Source: Polaromonas sp. (GTDB lineage Bacteria > Pseudomonadota > Gammaproteobacteria > Burkholderiales > Burkholderiaceae_C). Taken from it: DNA of 64,000 nt. A program made the translations under genes and the position numbers. The DNA is taken from positions 124,001-188,000 of the forward strand of contig JAURWY010000034.1 of the NCBI GenBank assembly GCA_030654695.1, written 5' to 3'. Numbering within the stretch: position 1 is the first letter of the stretch; every line of letters starts with the position of its first letter. Positions 42,362 to 51,632 of this stretch are shown here, in pieces. Under the pieces are notes generated by a model. It saw only the letters and a list, made by a program, of their open reading frames with translations, was not told the DNA's origin and did no database searches.

Positions 42362-43041
42362 ATCGGTCACTGATAAATTGGGGGATTTTATTGTTGATGC
42401 TTGTATCAGCTTCTTTGGGCCTTGTGCTTCGCCCCACCATGATCCTTGCGGATAAACTCCCCCTCATCAACCTCCAAAAAATGGTACCGATCAAGTTTGG
42501 AGACTGGGAAGAGCGATTCAATGCTTCCAACCAAGTGATAAATCCAAAGCAAGAAATGCTTGATAGTATTTATAACGAAGTGCTGTCACGAACTTACGTC
42601 AACAGCACTGGGTATCAAATCATGCTCTCAATTGCCTACGGAAAGAGTCAAAATGACTCAGTTCAATTACACAAGCCAGAAGTATGTTACCCAGCAGAAG
42701 GATTTGAAATTAAGAGGTTAAAACTCAGTACATTAGAAATATTCGGAACCAGTATTTCTGTCACCCGACTTGAAACAAAACTCGGACAACGTTTTGAACC
42801 ACTGACTTATTGGACGGTTGTCGGTGATCAAAATAGTACCGGAGGAATCAATAAAAAACTGATTGAAATATCTTATGCCAAAAAAGGTTATATACCCGAC
42901 GGTATGCTGATACGTGTCTCTTCCATTGATAAGAGTCCAACCAACGCATACGCCAATCAAACCGAGTTCTCTCAAGCAATGATCACGGCCATCGCCCCCG
43001 AACACCGTAGCCGTTTTGCAGGCAGTTCCAAATCAAAATAA
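42358..43041 (+). CDS. epsI: Exosortase-associated protein EpsI
   Basis: The 227-aa protein has an N-terminal membrane anchor (about 5-25) and a periplasmic EpsI domain with WEERFNASNQVINPKQ, IMLSIAYGKSQNDSVQLHKP and the invariant EVCYPAEGFEI motif. EpsI proteins accompany exosortases, fused or separate; here it is separate and overlaps xrtB by four bases. The biochemical role is unknown. Confidence 0.92.
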   Translation: MNRSLINWGILLLMLVSASLGLVLRPTMILADKLPLINLQKMVPIKFGDWEERFNASNQVINPKQEMLDSIYNEVLSRTYVNSTGYQIMLSIAYGKSQNDSVQLHKPEVCYPAEGFEIKRLKLSTLEIFGTSISVTRLETKLGQRFEPLTYWTVVGDQNSTGGINKKLIEISYAKKGYIPDGMLIRVSSIDKSPTNAYANQTEFSQAMITAIAPEHRSRFAGSSKSK

Positions 43042-43081
43042 CTTGGATAGTCTCGCATATGATAAATATTAAAAGTTACTC

Positions 43082-44131
43082 ATGAAAGCATCAGCAAAAA
43101 TCTACATTGCGGGTCACCGCGGGCTCGTAGGATCGGCCATTGCCCGTAATCTGAAATCTGCAGGATTTACTAATCTGCTCATTCGGACGCATGCTGAGCT
43201 TGACCTGACCAGTCAGATCGCCACCAATGCTTTCTTTGAAGCAGAGAAACCGGACTATGTTTTTATGGCTGCCGCTAAAGTAGGTGGAATTATGGCCAAC
43301 AATAGTTATCCGGCAGAATTTGTACAGGATAACCTATTGATTCAACTCAATATTATCCACGCAGCATACGTAAACAAGGTCGAGCGTTTGATGTTTCTTG
43401 GCTCCAGCTGTATATATCCGCGGCTGGCACCGCAGCCGATGAAGGAAAAATACTTGTTGACCGGCCCGTTAGAGCCGACCAACCGTCCTTATGCTCTGGC
43501 GAAAATTGCGGGGATTGAAATGTGCTGGAGCTACAACCGCCAGTACGGGACGAAGTATTTGGCTGCCATGCCCACCAACTTGTACGGTCCTGGTGACAAC
43601 TACCACCACGAAAACAGCCACGTTATACCAGCGCTAATTCGAAAGTTTCATGAAGCCAAGATGGTCAATGCTGCAACCGTGACGGTCTGGGGCACAGGCA
43701 CACCCAAGCGTGAGTTCATGTACAGCGAAGACATGGCTGATGCCTGTGTGTATTTGATGAATTTACCTGAGTCTGAGTTCAAGTCCCTGCTTGGCAGTGA
43801 CGAGTCTATGACCGGGAAATTTGAACCCCCAATAGTCAACATCGGTGTGGGACATGACGTGACAATCAAAGAACTAGCGCAAACCGTAAAACATATCGTT
43901 GGCTATACAGGGAGCATCGCGTTTGATGCAAGCAAGCCAGATGGCACCCCTCGCAAGTTGATGGATGTAGAGCTTTTAAGCCGAATAGGATGGTCGGCCA
44001 AAACCAATTTTGAAAAAGGCCTGAACTTATCCTATGAAGAGTTTTTAACCAAAGACATGCTTAGCAGTGCGCGAGGTGAGGCCTCCTCAGACGTTGTTGA
44101 ACTATTCACATCAAAAACATTGCATAGTTGA
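43082..44131 (+). CDS. fcl: GDP-L-fucose synthase with C-terminal extension
   Basis: The SDR enzyme makes GDP-L-fucose from GDP-4-keto-6-deoxymannose. The 349-aa product has [14 protein letters not shown] near the N-terminus, the catalytic Ser in [17 protein letters not shown], and Tyr/Lys in [12 protein letters not shown]. Known enzymes are about 310-325 aa; here a tail of about 30 residues extends past the normal end, and there is a Ser/Glu-rich insert near residue 230-245. The partner GDP-mannose dehydratase (gmd) is not in the window. Confidence 0.92.
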   Translation: MKASAKIYIAGHRGLVGSAIARNLKSAGFTNLLIRTHAELDLTSQIATNAFFEAEKPDYVFMAAAKVGGIMANNSYPAEFVQDNLLIQLNIIHAAYVNKVERLMFLGSSCIYPRLAPQPMKEKYLLTGPLEPTNRPYALAKIAGIEMCWSYNRQYGTKYLAAMPTNLYGPGDNYHHENSHVIPALIRKFHEAKMVNAATVTVWGTGTPKREFMYSEDMADACVYLMNLPESEFKSLLGSDESMTGKFEPPIVNIGVGHDVTIKELAQTVKHIVGYTGSIAFDASKPDGTPRKLMDVELLSRIGWSAKTNFEKGLNLSYEEFLTKDMLSSARGEASSDVVELFTSKTLHS

Positions 44132-44140
44132 CTCATCGTA

Positions 44141-45070
44141 ATGAGTGCGAACACACTAGAAATTAGCGTTTGTATCTGCACTTACAAACGTCCTGAATTA
44201 CTGGGGCTACTGCTTGAGAGCTTAGCGAAGCAGACTTATCCTTTAGAAAAATTTGAAGTTATTGTTGTTGACAACGATATAAAAAAATCAGCAATGCACG
44301 TCGTGAGCCAAGCCTCCCAGCGTTATCCAGCCCTTGCAATACGGTATGCAACTGAGCCAACACAAGGAATATCAAATGCACGTAATAAAACAGTAGAACT
44401 GGCAACTGGTAAACTCCTCGCCTTTATAGATGATGATGAGTGGGCTGTTAAAAATTGGTTAGAAGATATGAATAACTGTTTATACAAATACAAGTGCGAT
44501 GGGGTTCTCGGACCCGTTACTCCTGAGTACCCAAAAATGAGTAAAGCATGGGTTATTAATTGCGGATTCTTTCAGCGACAAAGATTTATAACAGGTGAAT
44601 CTATAAGTGCAAATGATTGTTACACAAGCAATTTACTAATAGCGAGTTCAAAGATAAACAGCCGATATCCATACCCTTTTGATATTAAATTTTCTTTGTC
44701 CGGCGGCGAGGATACTGATTATTTCAAATGGCTTAAAGAAAGAGGAGGGAATATTATTTGGTGTAATACCGCAGAAGTGCACGAAACGGTTCCATTATCT
44801 AGGCAGACGTTGAGCTACATTCTTAAAAGATGCTTTCGTACATCGACTGTATATTGGCAAATAACATATGCAAAATATCCAAAATCATGGATTATTTTAA
44901 ACACAATTTTGGGCATAATAGGCGGTACAATTTTAATAACACTTGCAATATTAATACTACCATTTAGCATCGTAACTGCATTATTTTTCTTGACTAAAGG
45001 AATCAAAGGATTTGGACGTGCGGCCGCATCAACAAGCTTACCGATCAACAGCTACGGAGATATAAAATAA
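44141..45070 (+). CDS. Family 2 glycosyltransferase
   Basis: The 309-aa enzyme has a GT-A domain with the donor-site residues VICTYKRPELLG, VIVVDNDIKKSAM and a DxD-like motif AFIDDDEWA, and GGEDTDYFKWLKERGG in the acceptor region. A C-terminal hydrophobic hairpin (about 255-290) anchors it to the membrane. It belongs to the AT-rich EPS cargo. The sugar is not predictable. Confidence 0.87.
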   Translation: MSANTLEISVCICTYKRPELLGLLLESLAKQTYPLEKFEVIVVDNDIKKSAMHVVSQASQRYPALAIRYATEPTQGISNARNKTVELATGKLLAFIDDDEWAVKNWLEDMNNCLYKYKCDGVLGPVTPEYPKMSKAWVINCGFFQRQRFITGESISANDCYTSNLLIASSKINSRYPYPFDIKFSLSGGEDTDYFKWLKERGGNIIWCNTAEVHETVPLSRQTLSYILKRCFRTSTVYWQITYAKYPKSWIILNTILGIIGGTILITLAILILPFSIVTALFFLTKGIKGFGRAAASTSLPINSYGDIK

Positions 45071-45131
45071 TTAATATTAAATTAATTACACAATCATTAT
45101 TAAAAAATGAATAACGACTATAGATTATTAA

Positions 45132-46631
45132 GTGCAGCTAAATAATATTGGATCCAGAAGCAAAACAGCGCTACTATGGGGCATAGGAGGTTCCATTGGA
45201 AAAGTTGCAAGTCAATTTATCGTTCAAATCACGCTGGCAAGACTTCTTGGCCCTGAAACATTTGGACAATTTGCCATCATACTTACTATTTTATCCCTAG
45301 GTAACATACTGGCAGATTGCGGATTTGGTGCGGGACTCATTCAGAAAAAAAAAATAACATCAAATGATATTAGCCTATCTTTTGGGTGGTCTCTTTTAAT
45401 TGCATCTTTTGTTACCATCATTATTTGGCTGATCGCTCCATTTTTAGCAAAGTTATTTACGGATGAATCACTATATTGGTTGATCACGGCAAGCGCTTTT
45501 TTAATTGTCCCCCAAGCCTTTGGAAATATTTCGACAAACCTCTTACAACGCAATCTGAATATGAAATTTATACAGATTATTCATGTATTTTCATATATCG
45601 TGTGTTTTGGTGGTGTTGCTATAACATTAGCATTGTATGAATGGGGTGCATGGAGTTTAGTAATAGGCTACGGAGTTCAGACATTTTTTAAGGTCATCGT
45701 GACTTATTCTATTTGCAGACATTCTTTACGAATAAGCTTAAAAGGTGACCGTCAACTAATAAATTTCGGATTAAAAGCACTTGCTAATGACATCTTAAAT
45801 TGGGCAATTGAAAATTTTGACAAATTAATTATAGGACGTTTTTGGGGGCTCTATTCTCTAGGACTTTATTCAGTTGCCTTCAATCTCACAAAAGCTCCTT
45901 TAGGATTATTCATCTATACAGTTCAAACTATAACTTTTTCCACTGCATCGCGGCTGCAAGATAACAATACTGAACTAAAGCATGGATTTCTAATTATAAT
46001 AACTGCTATAGCACTAATTACCATTCCATTTTTTTCAATAATAGCGTACGAATCAACATCAGTATTGCAATTTGTTTATGGCAATAAATGGATTACCGCT
46101 GCACCCTATATGGCAGCTTTAGCAGTTTCCATTCCCTTTATGGCACTTGGATCAATCACAGCAGCTATTTTGCGCGGAAAAGGTGAAATTGGAATCGAGT
46201 TAATTATTCAATTAGTCACTGTAATAATTCTATTTGTTGGTTTTTATAATTTGAGAGGATGGACGCTAGAAGTCGCTGTCTGGATTGTTCCTGCGTCTTT
46301 TTTGATACGACTAATATTATTATTATTAGTGATTAAAAATAAAATATTCTTTAAATTTAGTGATTTTATAGAAACTTTTCGCGGCGCACTTGTACTGGCG
46401 GCATTAGGAATTTGTGTAACTGCCTCAGTAAGCGAAATTTATCAAACATCATCACCAAAGAATTCGATAGGGCCAATCTTAGCCGGAACATTTGCTTGTA
46501 TTTCACTATTAATTATAAAATTTAATTGGATTATAGGCAAATATTTAGATATATTTTTAAGAGATCAAAAGACCGCCGGACTAATTGGCCACACAATAAG
46601 ATGGCTACAACGACTAAAAAAATGTGAGTAA
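45132..46631 (+). CDS. wzx: Wzx-type polysaccharide flippase
   Basis: The 499-aa membrane protein has about 14 hydrophobic segments and the MATE-like/WzxC family look, with LARLLGPETFGQFAIILTIL, ADCGFGAGLIQKK and VAFNLTKAPLGLFIYTVQT. It should flip lipid-linked repeat units across the inner membrane. The start is a GTG at 45132, preceded only by AT-rich sequence. It is followed by the polymerase-like gene with an 8-base overlap. Confidence 0.86.
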   Translation: MQLNNIGSRSKTALLWGIGGSIGKVASQFIVQITLARLLGPETFGQFAIILTILSLGNILADCGFGAGLIQKKKITSNDISLSFGWSLLIASFVTIIIWLIAPFLAKLFTDESLYWLITASAFLIVPQAFGNISTNLLQRNLNMKFIQIIHVFSYIVCFGGVAITLALYEWGAWSLVIGYGVQTFFKVIVTYSICRHSLRISLKGDRQLINFGLKALANDILNWAIENFDKLIIGRFWGLYSLGLYSVAFNLTKAPLGLFIYTVQTITFSTASRLQDNNTELKHGFLIIITAIALITIPFFSIIAYESTSVLQFVYGNKWITAAPYMAALAVSIPFMALGSITAAILRGKGEIGIELIIQLVTVIILFVGFYNLRGWTLEVAVWIVPASFLIRLILLLLVIKNKIFFKFSDFIETFRGALVLAALGICVTASVSEIYQTSSPKNSIGPILAGTFACISLLIIKFNWIIGKYLDIFLRDQKTAGLIGHTIRWLQRLKKCE

Positions 46632-47868
46632 CTTGAATAACTTTAATACTAAAAAAATAATTCAGATAAAGAATCCTGGATTACCTCCATTTTCAGCATT
46701 ACCACTTTTATTTTTGGTCATGGTCAAACCACTAACTGATGCTTTTTATGAAGTGGAAGCCATCAAGTATATTTATATATTGCTTCTAATTTGTGCTTCG
46801 CTTTTTGCCAGGGGTGGTCAAGACTTTCAGGGAGATTTAAACGACCCAAGAAATAAAAGTTTATTTCCGTATATTTGGCTAATTCTTACCTATTTTATTT
46901 TCAATATTGCACTCGCCATTGTATTTGGAGGTAGTATTTCTGAAATATTTAAAATTATAAGCCCTTTTGTTTTTTTTGTACTTGTCGCATATGCTGCAGA
47001 TCGTTGGCTTCTTTACGCATTGGGAATTGGAGCAGTTTTGAATATTCTCATCAATGCAGCAACATTACCATTAGATTACGGCTGGATTCAATGGGGAGGC
47101 ACACAAACGTTTAAAGGATTTTATTTTTTTAAAACAGATCTTGCATATTCATTATGCTTCTCCGTCCTTCTTTGTTTTTTCTTCATGAAAAATAGAATTA
47201 CGTCCTCTCTGGCCATCTTAACGATAATAGCTACAGTTGAAGTAGTACTGGCAAATTCGCGTATAAATTATGCTTGTTTTCTTCTGGTTATAATTTTTAT
47301 GGTAACTAAAGAAGGCGTTAGTATCCGTAATGTAATTCGTTATGGATCGCTTATAATTTTACTTTTAATTGTAGTTTATTTAACTTACGATCCTTCAAAA
47401 CTACTTGGATTTGATACCAGTAATGAAAGTGCTTTTACACAAGGCCGAGACTCTACTTGGCAACGTTTAATAAATTCGATGTTAATTTCATCACCCAACC
47501 AGTGGCTTTTTGGGCGCGGTGCCTTTGCTGATGTAATACTTGCTCAAGAAGCATTACGAGGTACGCAGAATGCACACAATGCACATAATGAAATATTGCA
47601 TTTATTATACACGCAGGGAATATTTGGCACTACTCTATATACTTTACTTTGGCTTAAAACCTTTCAAATGTCTTGTAGACCCACAGTACCCGACTGGGCA
47701 CGCGGAACAGCGACAGTTGCCTTAGGTATTTTTCTTCTACAAAGTTTAACTACTGTAGTGTCATCCTTTGCAACCAAGACTTGGCCTTTAGTCATGGTAC
47801 TACTTGCTATACGTGGACTTACCAGAAATATTAAAAGTAATAACATGCTAGTAAATAGTAATGATTAA
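46624..47868 (+). CDS. Wzy/O-antigen-ligase-like polymerase
   Basis: The 414-aa integral membrane protein has about 11 hydrophobic segments and a periplasmic loop with the family signature NAHNEILHLLYTQGIFG (near residue 320). This matches the Wzy/WaaL superfamily. In this context polymerisation of the flipped repeat unit is the likely job. The stop overlaps the following glycosidase gene by eight bases. Confidence 0.84.
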   Translation: MSNLNNFNTKKIIQIKNPGLPPFSALPLLFLVMVKPLTDAFYEVEAIKYIYILLLICASLFARGGQDFQGDLNDPRNKSLFPYIWLILTYFIFNIALAIVFGGSISEIFKIISPFVFFVLVAYAADRWLLYALGIGAVLNILINAATLPLDYGWIQWGGTQTFKGFYFFKTDLAYSLCFSVLLCFFFMKNRITSSLAILTIIATVEVVLANSRINYACFLLVIIFMVTKEGVSIRNVIRYGSLIILLLIVVYLTYDPSKLLGFDTSNESAFTQGRDSTWQRLINSMLISSPNQWLFGRGAFADVILAQEALRGTQNAHNAHNEILHLLYTQGIFGTTLYTLLWLKTFQMSCRPTVPDWARGTATVALGIFLLQSLTTVVSSFATKTWPLVMVLLAIRGLTRNIKSNNMLVNSND

Positions 47869-49084
47869 AATAATAATATCTTTAATACTTGTTTTTTTAA
47901 ATATTGAAGCCTCTAGTGAAGATAAAATTCTTGGATTTCATGCCCATGAACCAGTTAGTATAAAGAAAGCAGCTGATACAGGTTACACAGCCATACGACT
48001 ATGGGACACTGGCACTGACTGGGCAAGCCTCAAACCAGAAAAAAATCTTTGGAATTTTGTTCGGATTAATGAGTACCTTAGAATCAGTGAAAACAATAAA
48101 CTCAAAGTTCTCTGGACGATCGGAAATACTCCACGATGGGCATCTGCACGGCCGAATGAGAAATGCGCTTATGGATTTGGCTGTGCATCTGAACCAAGAG
48201 ATATTGACGACTGGCGAAAATATGTCTATACGATTGCCGCGACGTTTCGAGGTCGTATAGAATGCTATGAACCTTGGAATGAGGTAAGTTTTCCAAATGA
48301 CCAAATATTTAAATTTCCTGTTTCAGGCGGTGATAACCATCAATTTTTCACTGGCTCTGTAAAGGGGATGGTTGATCTTGCAAAGGTAACCTATGAACAA
48401 GTCAAATTGGCAGATCCATCGGCTTGCGTAGTTTCCCCATCATTTCATAATTCAGGACATTGGGCGGAGAAGTTTGATCAGTATCTTGCTGCTGGAGGAG
48501 GAAAGTATGTCGATGTTATCAGTCAGCACTTCTATTTTGATGATGAACCCGAACAAGTAATTCCTACAATCCGTGTTATGCGTCAAGTGATGGCGAAGCA
48601 CGGACTAAGCCATATTCCCATTTGGAACACCGAGGTAGGCATTTCATTTGAAAAACTAGCTAAGCGATGGCCTCGAATGTCTTCTGAAGAACTAGTTTAT
48701 ACATTAATACTAAGATCATATCTTATTAATTTTTCAGAAGGTGTGAGTCGTGTCTATTGGTATGCTTGGGATAACAACGATATGGGGTTTTTTTCTTCAA
48801 AATTAAAGTTTGATTTTGGCAGTGCCGCTGCATCGGCAGCCATTCGTCAAATAAATAAGATTGAATCGTCGAATTGTCAATCGACCAATGACTTATGGCA
48901 ATGCCGTGTGAAAGCCGGTGATCGTCGATTTAAGGTAGTCTGGTTAGCTGGAAGAAACGTCATACCACGCACGGTAGTATTTAAGTACAACGCTACGCGC
49001 TGGAATCAATTGACTGAATTTTTTCCTGCTGGTCGTAAAATTCAGATTGACGGTCGGCCCGTAGTTGTCAATGACGATAGCTAA
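47861..49084 (+). CDS. Clan-A glycoside hydrolase (GH39/PslG-like) of the EPS locus
   Basis: The 407-aa protein starts with a short signal peptide (about 1-18) and has a TIM-barrel glycosidase with the acid/base Glu141 (CYEPWNEVSF) and the nucleophile Glu258 (IPIWNTEVGIS). Conserved loop motifs such as GYTAIRLWDT and LKVLWTIGNTPRWAS fit GH39-like enzymes. PslG, an EPS-cluster endoglycosidase, has the same fold and context. It is probably periplasmic and may trim or release polymer; the linkage is unknown. Confidence 0.82.
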   Translation: MIKIIISLILVFLNIEASSEDKILGFHAHEPVSIKKAADTGYTAIRLWDTGTDWASLKPEKNLWNFVRINEYLRISENNKLKVLWTIGNTPRWASARPNEKCAYGFGCASEPRDIDDWRKYVYTIAATFRGRIECYEPWNEVSFPNDQIFKFPVSGGDNHQFFTGSVKGMVDLAKVTYEQVKLADPSACVVSPSFHNSGHWAEKFDQYLAAGGGKYVDVISQHFYFDDEPEQVIPTIRVMRQVMAKHGLSHIPIWNTEVGISFEKLAKRWPRMSSEELVYTLILRSYLINFSEGVSRVYWYAWDNNDMGFFSSKLKFDFGSAAASAAIRQINKIESSNCQSTNDLWQCRVKAGDRRFKVVWLAGRNVIPRTVVFKYNATRWNQLTEFFPAGRKIQIDGRPVVVNDDS

Positions 49085-49118
49085 TACTCACCTTGATTAA
49101 TAATTCCAATGATTTCAA

Positions 49119-50234
49119 ATGAGCAAAAAAGTTAAGACAGTTATTGTAACGAATGCACCCGCACCTTATCGTGTACCGGGGTGGAGAATACTCTCAGAGA
49201 CTGAGGATATTAGCCTGAATGTTATTTACTGTACTAAACCTCATATTGACATAAATCTTGATTTTTCAGAACACGGCTTCCCCATATTTTTTTTAAAAAG
49301 TCGATATTACGTCTTTGATAAACGCTTCTTGCATTTTGATCTAAGTATTTGGAATCTTTTAAATAAAATCTGTCCAGATGTTGTTATCACAACTGGTTTT
49401 ATTCCAACTTACCTAATTGCTTTCGCATGGTCAGTCATACACAAGGTTCCGCATGTAGTGATGTCAGATGGTACTGCGCAGTCAGAGAAGTCTCTTTCTT
49501 GGTTCCACCGGATGATAAGACGTCTTGTATACAGTCGTAGTGTTAGTTTTATTGGCGCATGTGAAGGATCACGGACTTTATTTCATCAATATCTCATAAG
49601 TGATGAAAGAATTCATCTTTCATATTTATGTATAAAGAATGATAGATTTATAAAAAATAATGTAGTACCTAATTTTGATTTTATTTTTTGTAGCCGCTTC
49701 ATACAACATAAACGTCCCATTTTTGCACTTCAAGTCGCTCGTGAAGTGGCTATTTGCTTAGGGCGAAAAACATCAATTCAAATGGTCGGTACTGGTAATA
49801 TGCTTGCTGAAGTTCAAGCTTTTGCGACTCAGATTACTGATTTGGTAGATACGTACTTTTGTGGGTATGTTAAGCAAAATAAACTTCCCAATCTATATTT
49901 AAATTCACGTATTTTTTTATTTCCTACGGAATGGGATCCTTGGGGAGTGGTTGCCAATGAAGCTTGTGCAGCCGGGCTTCCAGTGATTGTCTCACCATAT
50001 GCTGGTGTTGCGGGTGAATTGGTATTAGATGGTGTAAATGGCTATGTACTTGATCTAAATGTTGAACTTTGGTCAAAGGCAGCAGTCAGTTTACTGGTAG
50101 ATGATAATCACTATGCGCAGTTTTCAAAAAAAAGCCTTGAAAGAGTTGCCAAGTACAGTTTTGAGAATGCAGCAAATGGTCTAAGTGATGCAATTAAGCA
50201 GGCTAGTATTTTAAATTTTAAGAATATATCTTAG
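49119..50234 (+). CDS. GT4-type glycosyltransferase
   Basis: The 371-aa GT-B enzyme has an N-terminal acceptor domain and a C-terminal donor domain with FIFCSRFIQHKRPIFALQVA and the E-x7-E region EWDPWGVVANEACAAGLP. It ends in a region with SPYAGVAGELVLDGVNGYV. It is AT-rich like its neighbours. The sugar and linkage are not predictable. It starts 34 bases after the glycosidase. Confidence 0.86.
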   Translation: MSKKVKTVIVTNAPAPYRVPGWRILSETEDISLNVIYCTKPHIDINLDFSEHGFPIFFLKSRYYVFDKRFLHFDLSIWNLLNKICPDVVITTGFIPTYLIAFAWSVIHKVPHVVMSDGTAQSEKSLSWFHRMIRRLVYSRSVSFIGACEGSRTLFHQYLISDERIHLSYLCIKNDRFIKNNVVPNFDFIFCSRFIQHKRPIFALQVAREVAICLGRKTSIQMVGTGNMLAEVQAFATQITDLVDTYFCGYVKQNKLPNLYLNSRIFLFPTEWDPWGVVANEACAAGLPVIVSPYAGVAGELVLDGVNGYVLDLNVELWSKAAVSLLVDDNHYAQFSKKSLERVAKYSFENAANGLSDAIKQASILNFKNIS

Positions 50235-50290
50235 TTTATATTTATAACACAAGATATATATTAAATCTTTAGATTAATATTATATAGAAT

Positions 50291-51445
50291 ATGTATCCTC
50301 CCATCATAATAGCAACACTGATGCGTCCCGAAGGTGAAACGGGAGTTCAGACACACTTTCGCACATTGATCAACTATCTAAATAAAAAAAATATTCATTG
50401 TGAGTTGATAACGCCTTATTCTGCACCTTCTTTGCAGGTATATCCAACCTTCGGGTTACGTATATTTATTAGTCTTATTAATAGCGAGTGGGGAGTATGG
50501 TGGTATCGATACTGGCATGCGCATTTTTTACTGCTTGCGTTGAAAAAAAGACTGTCAACCGGTGATTCTTGTATTGTTTATGCACAGTGTCCTCTTTCTG
50601 CACAAGCGGCACTTCTAGCCCGGTTTAACAGACGACAGAGAGTAATGATGGTCACCCACTTCAACATATCACAAGCAGATGAGTGGGTTGGAAAAGGATT
50701 GATAACCGAGGGTGGTCTCTTGCATCAATCGATTCAGACGGTTGAAGCTATTGTAATACCTAAACTGGATGGACTTGTGTTCGTTTCAGATTTTATGCAA
50801 AAACACTTAGTAAAGCGTATTCCAGAAATATTAAACGTATCCAGTATAGTAGTCCCAAATTTTTTACAAGACCCTGGCTTTTATGATCAGAAAGAAGTTA
50901 CAGCGGATCTCATTAACATCGGGACATTGGAGTCAAGAAAAAATCAAACATATTTATTAGACATTGTTGCCTCTCTCCGAGATATGGGCCGACCTTTGAC
51001 ACTGACTTTAGTCGGGGATGGGCCGGATCGACGAGAGCTAAAAAATAAAACACGAATGCTAAAGCTTGAAAATTTGGTGACTTTCTCTGGATACCTTAGT
51101 AAAGGGGGTGACAGGATAGGTTATCATCGCGCTTATATCCATGTTTCTATTCAAGAAAGTTTTGGCATCACTCTCATTGAAGCCTTTGCTAGGGGAAGAC
51201 CAGTATTTGCTGTTCCAGTCGGTGGGATACCCGAGATATTGGGTGACCAATCTGCCGGTTTGAAGCTGCCTTTGAATGACGCTAAAGGCGCAGCCAAAAT
51301 TGTTGCAGATGCCATGGATGATCTAAATTGGATGGTGGCTGCTGGTCAAGCTGGTCGTTTACGCTTTCTGGATAAATATGAAAATAGCATTGCCGCACAT
51401 CGTTTAATTCAGTTTCTTCTCAATCCAAAAGAGATATATGAATGA
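50291..51445 (+). CDS. GT4-type glycosyltransferase
   Basis: The 384-aa GT-B enzyme has a Gly-rich N-terminal part (MRPEGETGVQTHFRTL) and the donor-domain motifs NIGTLESRKNQTYLLDI, LVGDGPDRRELKNK and the E-x7-E motif QESFGITLIEAFARGRPVF. It is the last gene of the AT-rich block; a decayed acetyltransferase tail follows. The donor sugar is unknown. Confidence 0.88.
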   Translation: MYPPIIIATLMRPEGETGVQTHFRTLINYLNKKNIHCELITPYSAPSLQVYPTFGLRIFISLINSEWGVWWYRYWHAHFLLLALKKRLSTGDSCIVYAQCPLSAQAALLARFNRRQRVMMVTHFNISQADEWVGKGLITEGGLLHQSIQTVEAIVIPKLDGLVFVSDFMQKHLVKRIPEILNVSSIVVPNFLQDPGFYDQKEVTADLINIGTLESRKNQTYLLDIVASLRDMGRPLTLTLVGDGPDRRELKNKTRMLKLENLVTFSGYLSKGGDRIGYHRAYIHVSIQESFGITLIEAFARGRPVFAVPVGGIPEILGDQSAGLKLPLNDAKGAAKIVADAMDDLNWMVAAGQAGRLRFLDKYENSIAAHRLIQFLLNPKEIYE

Positions 51446-51510
51446 AATTTACTACTAGATTAATGTATGAAAAATTCCTATGATATTTTTTTAACTGTAA
51501 ATGTTGTTAG

Positions 51511-51630
51511 ACCGATGACAAATCTAACACGACCATTGTTCGATTTGGCTCAGGATTTGTCAATGATGTGCCACCTGGAACGACTTTTGTCGGTAATCCA
51601 GCACATATTCTTCATAAAAAAATTTCCTGA
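51511..51630 (+). pseudogene. C-terminal remnant of a hexapeptide-repeat acetyltransferase
   Basis: After an in-frame stop at 51508-51510, 39 codons read like the end of a left-handed beta-helix acyltransferase: TTIVRFGSGFVNDVPPGTT followed by FVGNPAHILHKKIS and a stop at 51628. The D-V-P-P-G-T..VGNPA pattern is the hallmark C-terminus of NeuD/WbbJ-type sugar or serine acetyltransferases. Everything upstream is missing. The remnant ends two bases before the next glycosyltransferase gene, exactly where base composition returns to the genomic style. Confidence 0.75.
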
Positions 51631-51632
51631 AT

